Positions 41,802-50,739 of a stretch of 64,000 bases of DNA are shown here, piece by piece; within the stretch, counting starts at the first letter, position 1; every line of letters starts with the position of its first letter. A program made the translations under genes and the position numbers. The DNA lies in the NCBI RefSeq assembly GCF_040112705.1, contig NZ_CP157804.1:1552501-1616500 (forward strand), in the 5' to 3' direction. Source of the stretch: Flagellimonas sp. MMG031. Its GTDB lineage: Bacteria > Bacteroidota > Bacteroidia > Flavobacteriales > Flavobacteriaceae. Below the pieces are notes generated by a model. It saw nothing but the letters and a program-made list of their open reading frames with translations, did not search any database and was not told where the DNA came from.

Positions 41802-41825
41802 CCGTTAGAAATAGCGGGCTTTTTT
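41802..41825 (+). terminator. Hairpin plus T-run at the very 5' end of the tRNA-tuf transcript
   Basis: CCGTTA-GAAA-TAGCGG (41802-41817, one T.G pair) then GC and six T. It could terminate read-through from hpf, or act as a 5' attenuator of the downstream operon. It directly follows the -7 box. Confidence 0.5.
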
Positions 41826-41847
41826 AGTGAATAAAAAGCGGTGAAAT

Positions 41848-41921
41848 GCCGATATAGCTCAGCTGGCTAGAGCAGCTGATTTGTAATCAGCAGGTCGTGG
41901 GTTCGAGTCCCTCTATCGGCT
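41848..41921 (+). tRNA. tRNA-Thr(TGT)
   Basis: 74 nt. Acceptor GCCGATA pairs with TATCGGC; anticodon stem GCTGA/TCAGC with loop TTTGTAA gives anticodon TGT; T arm GTGGG-TTCGAGT-CCCTC (T-loop TTCGAGT). No encoded CCA. First gene of the tRNA-tuf operon. Confidence 0.95.
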
Positions 41922-41943
41922 CGTAAATTACTGAAAATAAGGC

Positions 41944-42026
41944 GGGGGGATACTCAAGCGGCCAACGAGGACAGACTGTAAATCTGTTGGTTTTTACCTT
42001 CGCAGGTTCGAATCCTGCTCCCCCCA
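41944..42026 (+). tRNA. tRNA-Tyr(GTA)
   Basis: 83 nt with the long variable arm of class II. Acceptor GGGGGGA/TCCCCCC; anticodon stem ACAGA/TCTGT with loop CTGTAAA gives GTA; T arm with GGTTCGAATCC. Confidence 0.95.
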
Positions 42027-42104
42027 CAAAGATTGTTCGTCGGAACAATTGGGATAAAAGGTTTTTTGAAATAATGGAATGTTTGGGTTTGGGCCCAAAA
42101 AAAT

Positions 42105-42177
42105 GCGGGAGTAGCTCAGTTGGTAGAGCGTCAGCCTTCCAAGCTGAATGTCGCCGGTTCGAACCCGGTCTCCCGCT
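42105..42177 (+). tRNA. tRNA-Gly(TCC)
   Basis: 73 nt. Acceptor GCGGGAG/CTCCCGC; anticodon stem TCAGC/GCTGA with loop CTTCCAA gives TCC; T-loop TTCGAAC. Confidence 0.95.
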
Positions 42178-42267
42178 CTAAATTTGAAACTGCGGTTTCA
42201 AGACGAAGGTTGAAGTTTTAACGAGCTAGACTTGTAACTTTTAAACTCTAAACCTGATAACCCATAG

Positions 42268-42339
42268 GCCGGTGTAGCTCAGGGGTAGAGCGTTTCCTTG
42301 GTAAGGAAGAGGTCAGGGGTTCAAATCCCCTCATTGGCT
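42268..42339 (+). tRNA. tRNA-Thr(GGT)
   Basis: 72 nt. Acceptor GCCGGTG/CATTGGC with two G.T pairs; anticodon loop TTGGTAA gives GGT; T arm GGGG-TTCAAAT-CCCC. Last tRNA before tuf. Confidence 0.94.
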
Positions 42340-42387
42340 CAAAACGATTTGTACACTAATATAAACTAAGATTAAAATTATTTTAAA

Positions 42388-43575
42388 ATGGCAAAGGAAA
42401 CTTTTGATCGTTCCAAACCCCACTTAAATATTGGTACCATTGGACACGTGGATCACGGTAAAACAACATTGACTGCTGCTATTACCACTGTATTGGCAAA
42501 CGCTGGTTTGTCTGAGCTTAGAAGCTTTGACTCCATCGACAACGCGCCAGAAGAAAAAGAAAGAGGTATTACTATCAACACTTCACACGTTGAGTACCAA
42601 ACTGCTAACCGTCACTACGCTCACGTTGACTGTCCTGGTCACGCGGATTACGTAAAGAACATGGTTACAGGTGCTGCCCAAATGGACGGTGCTATTTTGG
42701 TGGTTGCCGCAACAGATGGTCCAATGCCACAAACTCGTGAGCACATCCTTTTGGGTCGTCAGGTAGGTATTCCACGTATCGTTGTTTTCTTGAACAAAGT
42801 TGACATGGTGGACGATGAGGAGCTATTGGAGCTTGTTGAAATGGAAGTAAGGGAATTGCTTTCTTTCTATGAGTACGATGGTGACAACGGACCTGTAATC
42901 TCTGGTTCTGCACTTGGTGCTTTGAACGGAGAGCAAAAATGGGTTGATACTGTAATGGAATTGATGGAGGCTGTTGATTCTTGGATCGAGGAGCCAACAC
43001 GTGAGGTTGATAAGCCATTCCTTATGCCAATCGAAGATGTATTCACCATTACTGGTCGTGGTACCGTAGCAACTGGTCGTATCGAAACTGGTGTTGCCAA
43101 CACAGGTGACCCTGTAGATATCATTGGTATGGGTGCTGAGAAATTGTCTTCTACCATTACTGGTGTTGAGATGTTCCGTAAGATTTTGGATAGAGGAGAA
43201 GCTGGAGATAACGTAGGTCTTCTTTTGAGGGGTATCGAGAAATCCGATATCAAAAGAGGAATGGTAATCTGTAAGCCAGGCTCTGTTAAGCCTCACGCTA
43301 AATTCAAAGCAGAGGTGTATATCTTGAAAAAAGAAGAAGGTGGACGTCACACTCCATTCCACAACAACTACCGTCCTCAGTTCTACGTTCGTACAACTGA
43401 CGTAACAGGTAACATTAACTTGCCTGATGGTGTTGAAATGGTAATGCCTGGAGATAACTTGACAATCACTGTTGATTTGATTCAGCCTATCGCATTGAGC
43501 GTAGGTCTACGTTTCGCTATCCGTGAAGGTGGTAGAACAGTAGGTGCTGGTCAGGTTACCGAGATTCTAGATTAA
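42388..43575 (+). CDS. tuf: Elongation factor Tu
   Basis: 395 residues: G1 [10 protein letters not shown]2 region [13 protein letters not shown]3 DCPGHADY, G4 NKVDM and G5 [10 protein letters not shown] are intact. It delivers aminoacyl-tRNA to the ribosome. Codon use is strongly biased to a few codons, as expected for very high expression. It lies between four tRNAs and tRNA-Trp in one direction; a strong hairpin follows the stop. Confidence 0.99.
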   Translation: MAKETFDRSKPHLNIGTIGHVDHGKTTLTAAITTVLANAGLSELRSFDSIDNAPEEKERGITINTSHVEYQTANRHYAHVDCPGHADYVKNMVTGAAQMDGAILVVAATDGPMPQTREHILLGRQVGIPRIVVFLNKVDMVDDEELLELVEMEVRELLSFYEYDGDNGPVISGSALGALNGEQKWVDTVMELMEAVDSWIEEPTREVDKPFLMPIEDVFTITGRGTVATGRIETGVANTGDPVDIIGMGAEKLSSTITGVEMFRKILDRGEAGDNVGLLLRGIEKSDIKRGMVICKPGSVKPHAKFKAEVYILKKEEGGRHTPFHNNYRPQFYVRTTDVTGNINLPDGVEMVMPGDNLTITVDLIQPIALSVGLRFAIREGGRTVGAGQVTEILD

Positions 43576-43603
43576 GATTCGATTACTATAAAATTGCACT
43601 CAA

Positions 43604-43632
43604 GGGTGTCCCGATTTCTTCGGGATACCTTT
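43604..43632 (+). other. Strong hairpin between tuf and tRNA-Trp
   Basis: AGGGTGTCCCGA (43603-43614) pairs with TCGGGATACCT (43620-43630) around a 5-nt loop; only three T follow. It may weaken transcription beyond tuf, or mark an RNA processing site. Confidence 0.6.
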
Positions 43633-43646
43633 CAGTGTAAATATAA

Positions 43647-43719
43647 ACGGGTGTAGCTCAGTTGGTAGAGCACTGGTCTCCAAAACCAGGTGTCGGGAGT
43701 TCGAGTCTCTCCTCCCGTG
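43647..43719 (+). tRNA. tRNA-Trp(CCA)
   Basis: 73 nt. Anticodon stem CTGGT/ACCAG with loop CTCCAAA gives CCA; T arm GGGAG-TTCGAGT-CTCTC. Acceptor ACGGGTG/CTCCCGT has a T-T mismatch at the sixth pair. It lies between tuf and secE, the usual position in Flavobacteria. Confidence 0.93.
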
Positions 43720-43757
43720 CAAAAGTTAAAGACATTAGCATGATAAGGTAAACAGCT

Positions 43758-43786
43758 CTCCGGAGCCTGTGCTGAGCACAGTCGAA
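43758..43786. repeat. Palindromic repeat between tRNA-Trp and secE
   Basis: CTCCGGAG (43758-43765, perfect palindrome) followed by CTGTGC-TGA-GCACAG (43767-43781) and TCGAAGC. On the minus strand it reads TTCGACTGTGCTCAGCACAG, closely related to TTCGACTACGCTCAG in the trpG-trpD element. Confidence 0.6.
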
Positions 43787-43812
43787 GCATGCAAGTACAA
43801 AATACATAAATC

Positions 43813-44001
43813 ATGGTCACTTACATAAAGGAATCATTTGAAGAATTAAAGAACAATGTTACCTGGTTGGAAAGAGGTAAAGCCTCAAACCTTATGGTAA
43901 TCGTAGCTGTATTTTCCATCTTGTTTGCTTTGGCAACTTGGGGCGTGGATTCCTTGTTCAGTAATTTGATCACATTGTATTTTGAAAAATTAATAGGGTA
44001 A
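43813..44001 (+). CDS. secE: Preprotein translocase subunit SecE
   Basis: 62 residues: a short amphipathic N-terminus (YIKESFEELKNNVTWLERGKA) and one TM helix (about 27-50, SNLMVIVAVFSILFALATW). The single-TM form is standard outside Enterobacteria. It supports SecY in the inner membrane and sits 12 nt before nusG. Confidence 0.95.
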   Translation: MVTYIKESFEELKNNVTWLERGKASNLMVIVAVFSILFALATWGVDSLFSNLITLYFEKLIG

Positions 44002-44013
44002 AGATCGGTCGAT

Positions 44014-44565
44014 ATGTCTGAGGTTCTGGAGAAAAAATGGTATGTAGTAAGAGCGGTCAGTGGTCAAGAGAACAAGATCAAGGGCTATATTGAAAGCGAG
44101 GTAGAGCGCGCCGGTTTTGGCGACTATCTTGATGAAGTTCTGGTACCTACCGAAAAAGTTGTTCAGATCAGAAATGGAAAGAAAATCAACAAAGAACGGG
44201 TTTACTTTCCAGGATATATCATGATCAAGGCCAATCTTGGCGGTGAAATGGTCCACATTATTCGTTCCATAACCAATGTTATCGGTTTTTTGGGAGAAGT
44301 TAAAGGAGGTGACCCCATTCCGCTAAGAAAGTCAGAAGTAAACCGTATGCTTGGTAAGGTGGATGAATTGGCCGTGAATACGGACAATGTTGCAATCCCA
44401 TTTGTATTGGGCGAAACGGTCAAGGTAATCGATGGACCTTTCAACGGATTCAATGGAACCGTGGAAAAAATCAACGAGGAAAAGCGTAAGCTAGAGGTAA
44501 TGGTGAAGATTTTCGGAAGAAAGACACCATTGGAGCTCAGCTATATGCAAGTAGAAAAAGTATAA
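44014..44565 (+). CDS. nusG: Transcription termination/antitermination protein NusG
   Basis: 183 residues: NGN domain starting KKWYVVRAVSGQENKIKGYI, with VYFPGYIMI, and C-terminal KOW domain GETVKVIDGPFNGFNGTVEKIN. It binds RNA polymerase and, through KOW, Rho or ribosomal S10. Its usual secE-nusG-rplK order is kept. Confidence 0.97.
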   Translation: MSEVLEKKWYVVRAVSGQENKIKGYIESEVERAGFGDYLDEVLVPTEKVVQIRNGKKINKERVYFPGYIMIKANLGGEMVHIIRSITNVIGFLGEVKGGDPIPLRKSEVNRMLGKVDELAVNTDNVAIPFVLGETVKVIDGPFNGFNGTVEKINEEKRKLEVMVKIFGRKTPLELSYMQVEKV

Positions 44566-44632
44566 CAAGAGCTGTTACATATATAAAGCTGTGTTGCTTC
44601 CAATTGACACACTTTAAATTTAATTAGAAACA

Positions 44633-45070
44633 ATGGCAAAAGAAGTAGATAAGGTAGTTAAATTACAAGTTAGGGGAGGTGCTGCGAACCCATCGCCACC
44701 GGTTGGACCCGCCTTAGGTGCTGCTGGTGTTAACATCATGGAGTTCTGTAAGCAGTTTAATGCGCGTACACAGGACAAACAGGGTAAAGTTTTACCTGTT
44801 GTTATCACCGTTTACAAAGACAAATCTTTCGAGTTTGTTGTAAAAACACCACCTGCGGCAGTTCAATTGATGGAAGCAGCCAAGATTAAAAAAGGATCGG
44901 GAGAACCTAACAGGGTTAAGAATGGTTCGGTAACCTGGGATCAAGTAAAAGCAATCGCCGAAGATAAAATGGCGGATTTGAATGCCTTTACCGTGGAGTC
45001 TGCAATGAGTATGGTTGCAGGTACTGCAAGATCTATGGGTCTGAAAATAGCCGGAACTAGACCTTTTTAA
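44633..45070 (+). CDS. rplK: 50S ribosomal protein L11
   Basis: 145 residues: [30 protein letters not shown] at the start and C-terminal [12 protein letters not shown]. It forms the GTPase-associated centre with 23S rRNA. rplA follows 20 nt later. Confidence 0.98.
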   Translation: MAKEVDKVVKLQVRGGAANPSPPVGPALGAAGVNIMEFCKQFNARTQDKQGKVLPVVITVYKDKSFEFVVKTPPAAVQLMEAAKIKKGSGEPNRVKNGSVTWDQVKAIAEDKMADLNAFTVESAMSMVAGTARSMGLKIAGTRPF

Positions 45071-45090
45071 AATCTGAAAGCAATTAAGAA

Positions 45091-45783
45091 ATGGCAAAAT
45101 TGACTAAAAAGCAGAAAGAGGCCCATGCCAAGATAGACAAGAACAAGCTCTATACATTGGAAGAGGCATCAGCTTTAGTAAAAGAAATAACCAATGTAAA
45201 ATTTGACGCTTCCATTGATTTGGCAGTTCGTTTGGGCGTAGACCCAAGAAAAGCCAACCAAATGGTGCGTGGTGTTGTTACCCTTCCCCACGGAACAGGT
45301 AAGGACGTAAAAGTTTTGGCATTGGTGACTCCAGACAAAGAAGCAGAGGCCAAAGAAGCTGGTGCTGACTTTGTAGGATTGGACGAATATTTGGAGAAAA
45401 TCAAAAACGGTTGGACCGATGTTGATGTCATCATCACCATGCCAAGCGTTATGGGTAAATTGGGACCACTAGGTAGAATTTTGGGACCAAGGGGCTTAAT
45501 GCCCAATCCAAAGACCGGAACAGTAACCATGGATGTTGCAAAAGCAGTATCTGATGTAAAGGCCGGTAAGATAGACTTTAAAGTGGACAAAACCGGAATT
45601 GTACACGCTGCAATCGGAAAAGCTTCATTCTCTGCGGACAAAATCGCAGGAAATGCAAGGGAGTTGATCGACACCCTTATCAAAATGAAGCCTTCTGCTG
45701 CAAAAGGTGTGTACATGAAGAGTATTTACTTGTCCAGTACCATGAGTCCTAGTGTTCAATTAGATCCAAAAGCAGTTCAATAA
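45091..45783 (+). CDS. rplA: 50S ribosomal protein L1
   Basis: 230 residues with the L1 signature [10 protein letters not shown] and the [11 protein letters not shown] region. It forms the L1 stalk and in many bacteria represses its own mRNA; no obvious L1-binding mimic was identified by eye in this leader. Confidence 0.98.
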   Translation: MAKLTKKQKEAHAKIDKNKLYTLEEASALVKEITNVKFDASIDLAVRLGVDPRKANQMVRGVVTLPHGTGKDVKVLALVTPDKEAEAKEAGADFVGLDEYLEKIKNGWTDVDVIITMPSVMGKLGPLGRILGPRGLMPNPKTGTVTMDVAKAVSDVKAGKIDFKVDKTGIVHAAIGKASFSADKIAGNARELIDTLIKMKPSAAKGVYMKSIYLSSTMSPSVQLDPKAVQ

Positions 45784-45806
45784 CTGGTAGTTCAATTTTT
45801 TTAACT

Positions 45807-46325
45807 ATGACAAGAGAAGAAAAAGCAACAGTAATAAAAGACTTGACTGCACAGTTGGCTGATAACCCAAATATTTATTTGGCGGATATATCAGGATTGA
45901 ATGCCGTGGACACCTCCAACTTAAGAAGGGCGTGTTTTAAGGCGAACATTAAGCTTGCGGTCGTAAAGAACACCTTGCTTGCAAAAGCAATGGAAGCTTC
46001 TGATAAGGAATTTGGTGAACTTCCCGAAGTATTGAAAGGCAATACATCTTTGATGTTGTCCGAAACCGGGAACGCACCTGCGAAACTTATCAAGAACTTT
46101 AGAAAAAAATCAGATAAGCCCGTATTGAAAGGCGCCTTCATTGAAGAGGCCATCTACATCGGGGATAATTACCTTGATGCACTTGTTGAAATCAAGTCCA
46201 AAGAGGAAGTTATCGGGGATATCATCGGATTGTTGCAATCTCCCGCCAAGAACGTTATTTCTGGTCTTAAGTCCGGAGGTGGTAAATTGGCAGGTATCCT
46301 TAAAACCCTATCTGAAAGAGAATAA
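45807..46325 (+). CDS. rplJ: 50S ribosomal protein L10
   Basis: 172 residues: N-terminal rRNA-binding part (ADISGLNAVDTSNLRRACF, VVKNTLLAKAME) and the C-terminal helix that holds L7/L12 dimers. Precedes rplL by 55 nt. Confidence 0.98.
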   Translation: MTREEKATVIKDLTAQLADNPNIYLADISGLNAVDTSNLRRACFKANIKLAVVKNTLLAKAMEASDKEFGELPEVLKGNTSLMLSETGNAPAKLIKNFRKKSDKPVLKGAFIEEAIYIGDNYLDALVEIKSKEEVIGDIIGLLQSPAKNVISGLKSGGGKLAGILKTLSERE

Positions 46326-46380
46326 TTCGCGCACAATAAACTAAGTATATTTTTAAACATTTTTATTAAACGATAGAAAA

Positions 46381-46761
46381 ATGGCAGATTTGAAAGATTT
46401 TGCAGAACAGTTGGTAAACCTTACGGTAAAAGAAGTAAATGAGTTGGCCGACATTTTAAAAGAAGAATATGGTATCGAGCCTGCTGCTGCTGCAGTAGCC
46501 GTTGCTGGTGGTGCTGCCGCTGGTGGAGGTGAAGAAGCTGCTGAGGAAAAAACTGAATTCGATGTAATCCTTACCGCTGCTGGTGGTTCTAAATTGGCAG
46601 TTGTAAAATTGGTTAAGGAATTGACCGGTCTTGGTTTGAAAGAAGCTAAGGACATCGTAGACAGCGCACCAAAAGCTGTTAAGGAAGGTATTTCCAAAGA
46701 CGAAGCAGAAGGTATCAAAAAATCATTGGAAGAAGCAGGAGCAGAAGTTGAGCTTAAATAA
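46381..46761 (+). CDS. rplL: 50S ribosomal protein L7/L12
   Basis: 126 residues: N-terminal dimerisation helix, Ala/Gly/Glu-rich hinge (about 35-55) and the C-terminal factor-binding domain ([13 protein letters not shown] onward, [10 protein letters not shown]). A strong hairpin follows before rpoB. Confidence 0.98.
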   Translation: MADLKDFAEQLVNLTVKEVNELADILKEEYGIEPAAAAVAVAGGAAAGGGEEAAEEKTEFDVILTAAGGSKLAVVKLVKELTGLGLKEAKDIVDSAPKAVKEGISKDEAEGIKKSLEEAGAEVELK

Positions 46762-46782
46762 TCGCTTTTCCCATTAGAACTT

Positions 46783-46819
46783 GGTTAAGGTCTTTCCATT
46801 TTTTGGTTAGACCTTAGCC
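46783..46819 (+). other. Stem-loop in the rplL-rpoB spacer
   Basis: GGTTAAGGTCT (46783-46793) pairs with AGACCTTAGCC (46809-46819, one T.G pair) around a 15-nt loop. It has no 3' T-run, so it looks more like a processing or attenuation site than a full terminator. E. coli has a partial terminator and an RNase III site at the same junction. Confidence 0.6.
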
Positions 46820-46889
46820 TATTTATATAAGGAGTGTATAAAGCCGTACACGAACCCACATAGTATTCACGATCAAAATTTGTCCATAG

Positions 46890-49800
46890 ATGTTCACAAA
46901 CACTATTGAAAGAGTTAATTTCGCATCCGCTAAGAACATACCGGAATACCCGGATTTCTTGGACATTCAGATAAAATCGTTCCAAGACTTTTTCCAGCTT
47001 GAAACTAAATCTGACGAAAGAGGAAACGAAGGTCTCTACAACACCTTCATGGAGAATTTTCCAATCACCGATACCAGAAACCAGTTCGTACTTGAGTTTT
47101 TGGATTACTTCATTGATCCGCCAAGATACTCCATCCAAGAATGTATCGAGCGTGGACTCACCTATAGCGTTCCTCTCAAGGCGCGTCTAAAATTGTACTG
47201 TACCGATCCAGAACACGAAGATTTCGAGACCATCGTACAGGATGTGTACTTGGGTACCATCCCTTACATGACGCCAAGTGGAACCTTTGTAATCAACGGT
47301 GCGGAACGTGTTGTAGTATCCCAGTTGCACAGATCTCCAGGGGTTTTCTTTGGACAATCTTTCCACGCAAATGGAACAAAATTGTATTCGGCCAGGGTAA
47401 TCCCGTTCAAAGGATCTTGGATCGAATTTGCCACCGATATCAACTCGGTGATGTACGCCTACATCGATAGGAAGAAAAAGTTGCCCGTAACCACATTGTT
47501 CCGAGCCATCGGTTTTGAAAGGGACAAGGACATTTTGGAAATCTTCGACCTTTCGGAAGAAGTAAAAGTTTCCAAGAGCGGGCTCAAAAAAGTATTGGGC
47601 CGTAAACTGGCCGCTAGGGTGTTGAACACTTGGCATGAGGATTTCGTGGACGAGGATACAGGAGAAGTGGTTTCCATCGAAAGAAACGAAATTGTATTGG
47701 ATCGTGATACCATTTTGGAAAAAGAGCATATCGATGAGATCATTGATGCCGATGTGAAGACCATTTTGCTTCACAAGGAGAACAATGCGCAATCCGACTA
47801 TGCCATTATCCACAACACCTTGCAAAAGGATCCTACCAACTCCGAAAAGGAAGCGGTAGAGCACATTTACCGACAATTGCGTAATGCCGAGCCGCCAGAT
47901 GAGGAGACCGCTCGTGGTATTATCGACAAATTGTTCTTCTCCGACCAACGTTACAATCTTGGTGAAGTAGGTCGTTACCGAATGAACAAGAAGTTGGGAT
48001 TGGATATCGGAATGGACAAACAAGTGTTGACCAAGGAAGATATCATCACCATCATTAAATATTTGATCGAGTTGATCAACTCCAAAGCGGAGATTGATGA
48101 TATCGATCACTTGTCCAACCGTCGTGTAAGAACCGTTGGGGAACAATTGTCCCAGCAGTTCGGCGTAGGTTTGGCGCGTATGGCGCGTACCATCCGTGAG
48201 CGTATGAACGTACGTGACAACGAGGTGTTTACCCCGATTGATTTGATCAACGCGAAGACCTTGTCATCCGTGATCAACTCTTTCTTCGGTACCAACCAGT
48301 TGTCCCAGTTCATGGACCAGACCAACCCGTTGGCCGAGATTACACACAAAAGAAGATTGTCCGCACTAGGGCCGGGAGGTCTTTCCCGAGAAAGAGCTGG
48401 TTTCGAGGTGCGTGACGTTCACTACACCCATTACGGAAGATTGTGTCCGATCGAGACACCTGAAGGACCGAACATTGGTTTGATCTCTTCCTTGTCCGTA
48501 TTTGCCAAGGTGAACAATATGGGCTTCTTGGAAACCCCTTACCGAAAAGTGGAAGATGGAAAAGTGGATACCAAAAACCACATCTATCTAAGTGCAGAGG
48601 AGGAAGAGGGAATGAAGATTGCCCAAGCCAACATTCCATTAGGAGATGATGGCACCATTGAAAGAGAAAAAGTAATCGCACGTGAAGAAGGGGATTTCCC
48701 AGTGGTGGACCCAACAGAGGTAAAATATACCGACGTTGCCCCGAATCAGATTGCATCCATTTCGGCTTCCTTGATTCCATTCTTGGAGCACGATGATGCG
48801 AACCGTGCCTTGATGGGATCGAACATGATGCGCCAAGCCGTACCATTGTTGAGACCAGAATCTCCAATCGTGGGTACGGGTCTTGAAAGACAGGTAGCTA
48901 CCGATTCCAGGGTATTAATCAATGCCGAAGGAGACGGGGTCGTGGAATATGTGGATTCACAGAAGATTACCATAAAATATGATAGGACCGACGAAGAGCG
49001 CTTGGTAAGTTTCGACGAAGACTCGAAGACCTACCAATTGGTGAAGTTTAGAAAAACAAACCAAGGGACCAGTATCAACTTGAAGCCTATTGTGAAGAAA
49101 GGCGACAAGGTGAAAAAAGGTCAGGTGCTTTGCGAAGGTTACGCTACCGAAAAAGGTGAATTGGCCTTGGGTAGAAACATGAAGGTTGCCTTTATGCCTT
49201 GGAAAGGATACAACTTTGAGGATGCGATCGTGATTTCCGAAAAAGTGGTACGTGAGGATATCTTTACCTCCATCCATATCGATGAGTATTCCTTGGAAGT
49301 AAGGGATACCAAATTGGGTGCGGAGGAGTTGACCAACGATATTCCAAACGTTTCCGAAGAGGCTACCAAGGATTTGGACGAGTACGGTATGATCCGTATC
49401 GGTGCCGAAGTGAAGCCTGGTGACATTCTGATCGGTAAGATTACTCCAAAAGGAGAATCCGATCCAACACCGGAAGAAAAACTATTGCGTGCCATCTTTG
49501 GTGACAAGGCAGGTGACGTAAAAGACGCTTCATTGAAAGCTTCTCCATCCTTGAGAGGTGTGGTAATCGACAAGAAATTGTTCTCACGTTCCATTAAGGA
49601 CAAGAGAAAGCGTTCTGAAGACAAAGAAGCCATTGCAAGATTGGAGATGGACTACGAAGTGAAATTCCAACAACTGAAAGATGTATTGATCGAGAAGTTG
49701 TTCGGATTGATCAGCGGGAAAACATCACAAGGCGTCATCAACGATTTGGGTGAAGAAGTACTTCCAAAAGGAAAGAAATACACCATCAAAATGTTGAACG

Positions 49801-50699
49801 CCGTAGATGATTTCGCTCACTTGGTAGGAGGTAGCTGGACAACGGACGACAAGACCAATGCATTGGTGGCCGATCTGTTGCACAACTACAAAATCAAATT
49901 GAACGATATTCAAGGTAACCTGAGAAGGGACAAGTTTACCATATCCGTAGGGGATGAGCTTCCTGCAGGTATCATGAAGTTGGCCAAGGTGTACATCGCC
50001 AAAAAGCGTAAGCTAAAAGTTGGTGATAAAATGGCGGGTCGTCACGGTAACAAAGGTATCGTTGCACGTATCGTGCGTCAAGAGGATATGCCGTTCTTGG
50101 AAGATGGAACCCCAGTGGACATTGTATTGAACCCACTTGGTGTACCTTCAAGGATGAACATCGGTCAGATCTACGAAACCGTATTGGGTTGGGCCGGATT
50201 GAAGTTGGGTCAGAAATATGCGACACCAATTTTCGACGGAGCTTCGCTGGACGAGATCAACAAGCTTACCGATGAAGCCGGTGTTCCAAGATTTGGACAT
50301 ACCTATCTGTATGACGGTGGAACAGGTCAGCGTTTTGACCAACGTGCAACCGTAGGTGTGATCTACATGCTGAAATTGGGCCACATGGTGGACGATAAGA
50401 TGCACGCAAGATCGATTGGACCATACTCCTTGATCACACAGCAACCATTGGGTGGTAAGGCACAGTTCGGTGGTCAACGTTTTGGAGAGATGGAAGTTTG
50501 GGCATTGGAAGCCTACGGCGCATCATCTACCCTTAGGGAGATATTGACCGTTAAGTCGGATGATGTAATCGGAAGGGCCAAGACCTACGAGACCATCGTA
50601 AAAGGTGAGACCATGCCAGAACCTGGATTGCCAGAATCTTTCAACGTATTGATGCACGAACTTAAAGGTTTGGGCTTGGATATCCGTTTGGAAGAGTAG
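46890..50699 (+). CDS. rpoB: DNA-directed RNA polymerase subunit beta
   Basis: 1269 residues, normal Bacteroidota length. Rifampicin-pocket region [34 protein letters not shown] is wild-type in form (no resistance-type change at the key Asp, His or Ser). Later motifs [19 protein letters not shown] and [12 protein letters not shown] are intact. It forms the catalytic centre with beta'. rpoC starts 40 nt later. Confidence 0.99.
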   Translation: MFTNTIERVNFASAKNIPEYPDFLDIQIKSFQDFFQLETKSDERGNEGLYNTFMENFPITDTRNQFVLEFLDYFIDPPRYSIQECIERGLTYSVPLKARLKLYCTDPEHEDFETIVQDVYLGTIPYMTPSGTFVINGAERVVVSQLHRSPGVFFGQSFHANGTKLYSARVIPFKGSWIEFATDINSVMYAYIDRKKKLPVTTLFRAIGFERDKDILEIFDLSEEVKVSKSGLKKVLGRKLAARVLNTWHEDFVDEDTGEVVSIERNEIVLDRDTILEKEHIDEIIDADVKTILLHKENNAQSDYAIIHNTLQKDPTNSEKEAVEHIYRQLRNAEPPDEETARGIIDKLFFSDQRYNLGEVGRYRMNKKLGLDIGMDKQVLTKEDIITIIKYLIELINSKAEIDDIDHLSNRRVRTVGEQLSQQFGVGLARMARTIRERMNVRDNEVFTPIDLINAKTLSSVINSFFGTNQLSQFMDQTNPLAEITHKRRLSALGPGGLSRERAGFEVRDVHYTHYGRLCPIETPEGPNIGLISSLSVFAKVNNMGFLETPYRKVEDGKVDTKNHIYLSAEEEEGMKIAQANIPLGDDGTIEREKVIAREEGDFPVVDPTEVKYTDVAPNQIASISASLIPFLEHDDANRALMGSNMMRQAVPLLRPESPIVGTGLERQVATDSRVLINAEGDGVVEYVDSQKITIKYDRTDEERLVSFDEDSKTYQLVKFRKTNQGTSINLKPIVKKGDKVKKGQVLCEGYATEKGELALGRNMKVAFMPWKGYNFEDAIVISEKVVREDIFTSIHIDEYSLEVRDTKLGAEELTNDIPNVSEEATKDLDEYGMIRIGAEVKPGDILIGKITPKGESDPTPEEKLLRAIFGDKAGDVKDASLKASPSLRGVVIDKKLFSRSIKDKRKRSEDKEAIARLEMDYEVKFQQLKDVLIEKLFGLISGKTSQGVINDLGEEVLPKGKKYTIKMLNAVDDFAHLVGGSWTTDDKTNALVADLLHNYKIKLNDIQGNLRRDKFTISVGDELPAGIMKLAKVYIAKKRKLKVGDKMAGRHGNKGIVARIVRQEDMPFLEDGTPVDIVLNPLGVPSRMNIGQIYETVLGWAGLKLGQKYATPIFDGASLDEINKLTDEAGVPRFGHTYLYDGGTGQRFDQRATVGVIYMLKLGHMVDDKMHARSIGPYSLITQQPLGGKAQFGGQRFGEMEVWALEAYGASSTLREILTVKSDDVIGRAKTYETIVKGETMPEPGLPESFNVLMHELKGLGLDIRLEE

Positions 50700-50739
50700 A
50701 ATACTATCATTACATTAATTATATCATCACCATATTGTT

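Noticed and set aside
41987..42181. 64-codon open frame across tRNA-Tyr and tRNA-Gly
   Set aside because: It runs through two well-formed tRNAs and their spacer; no protein features.
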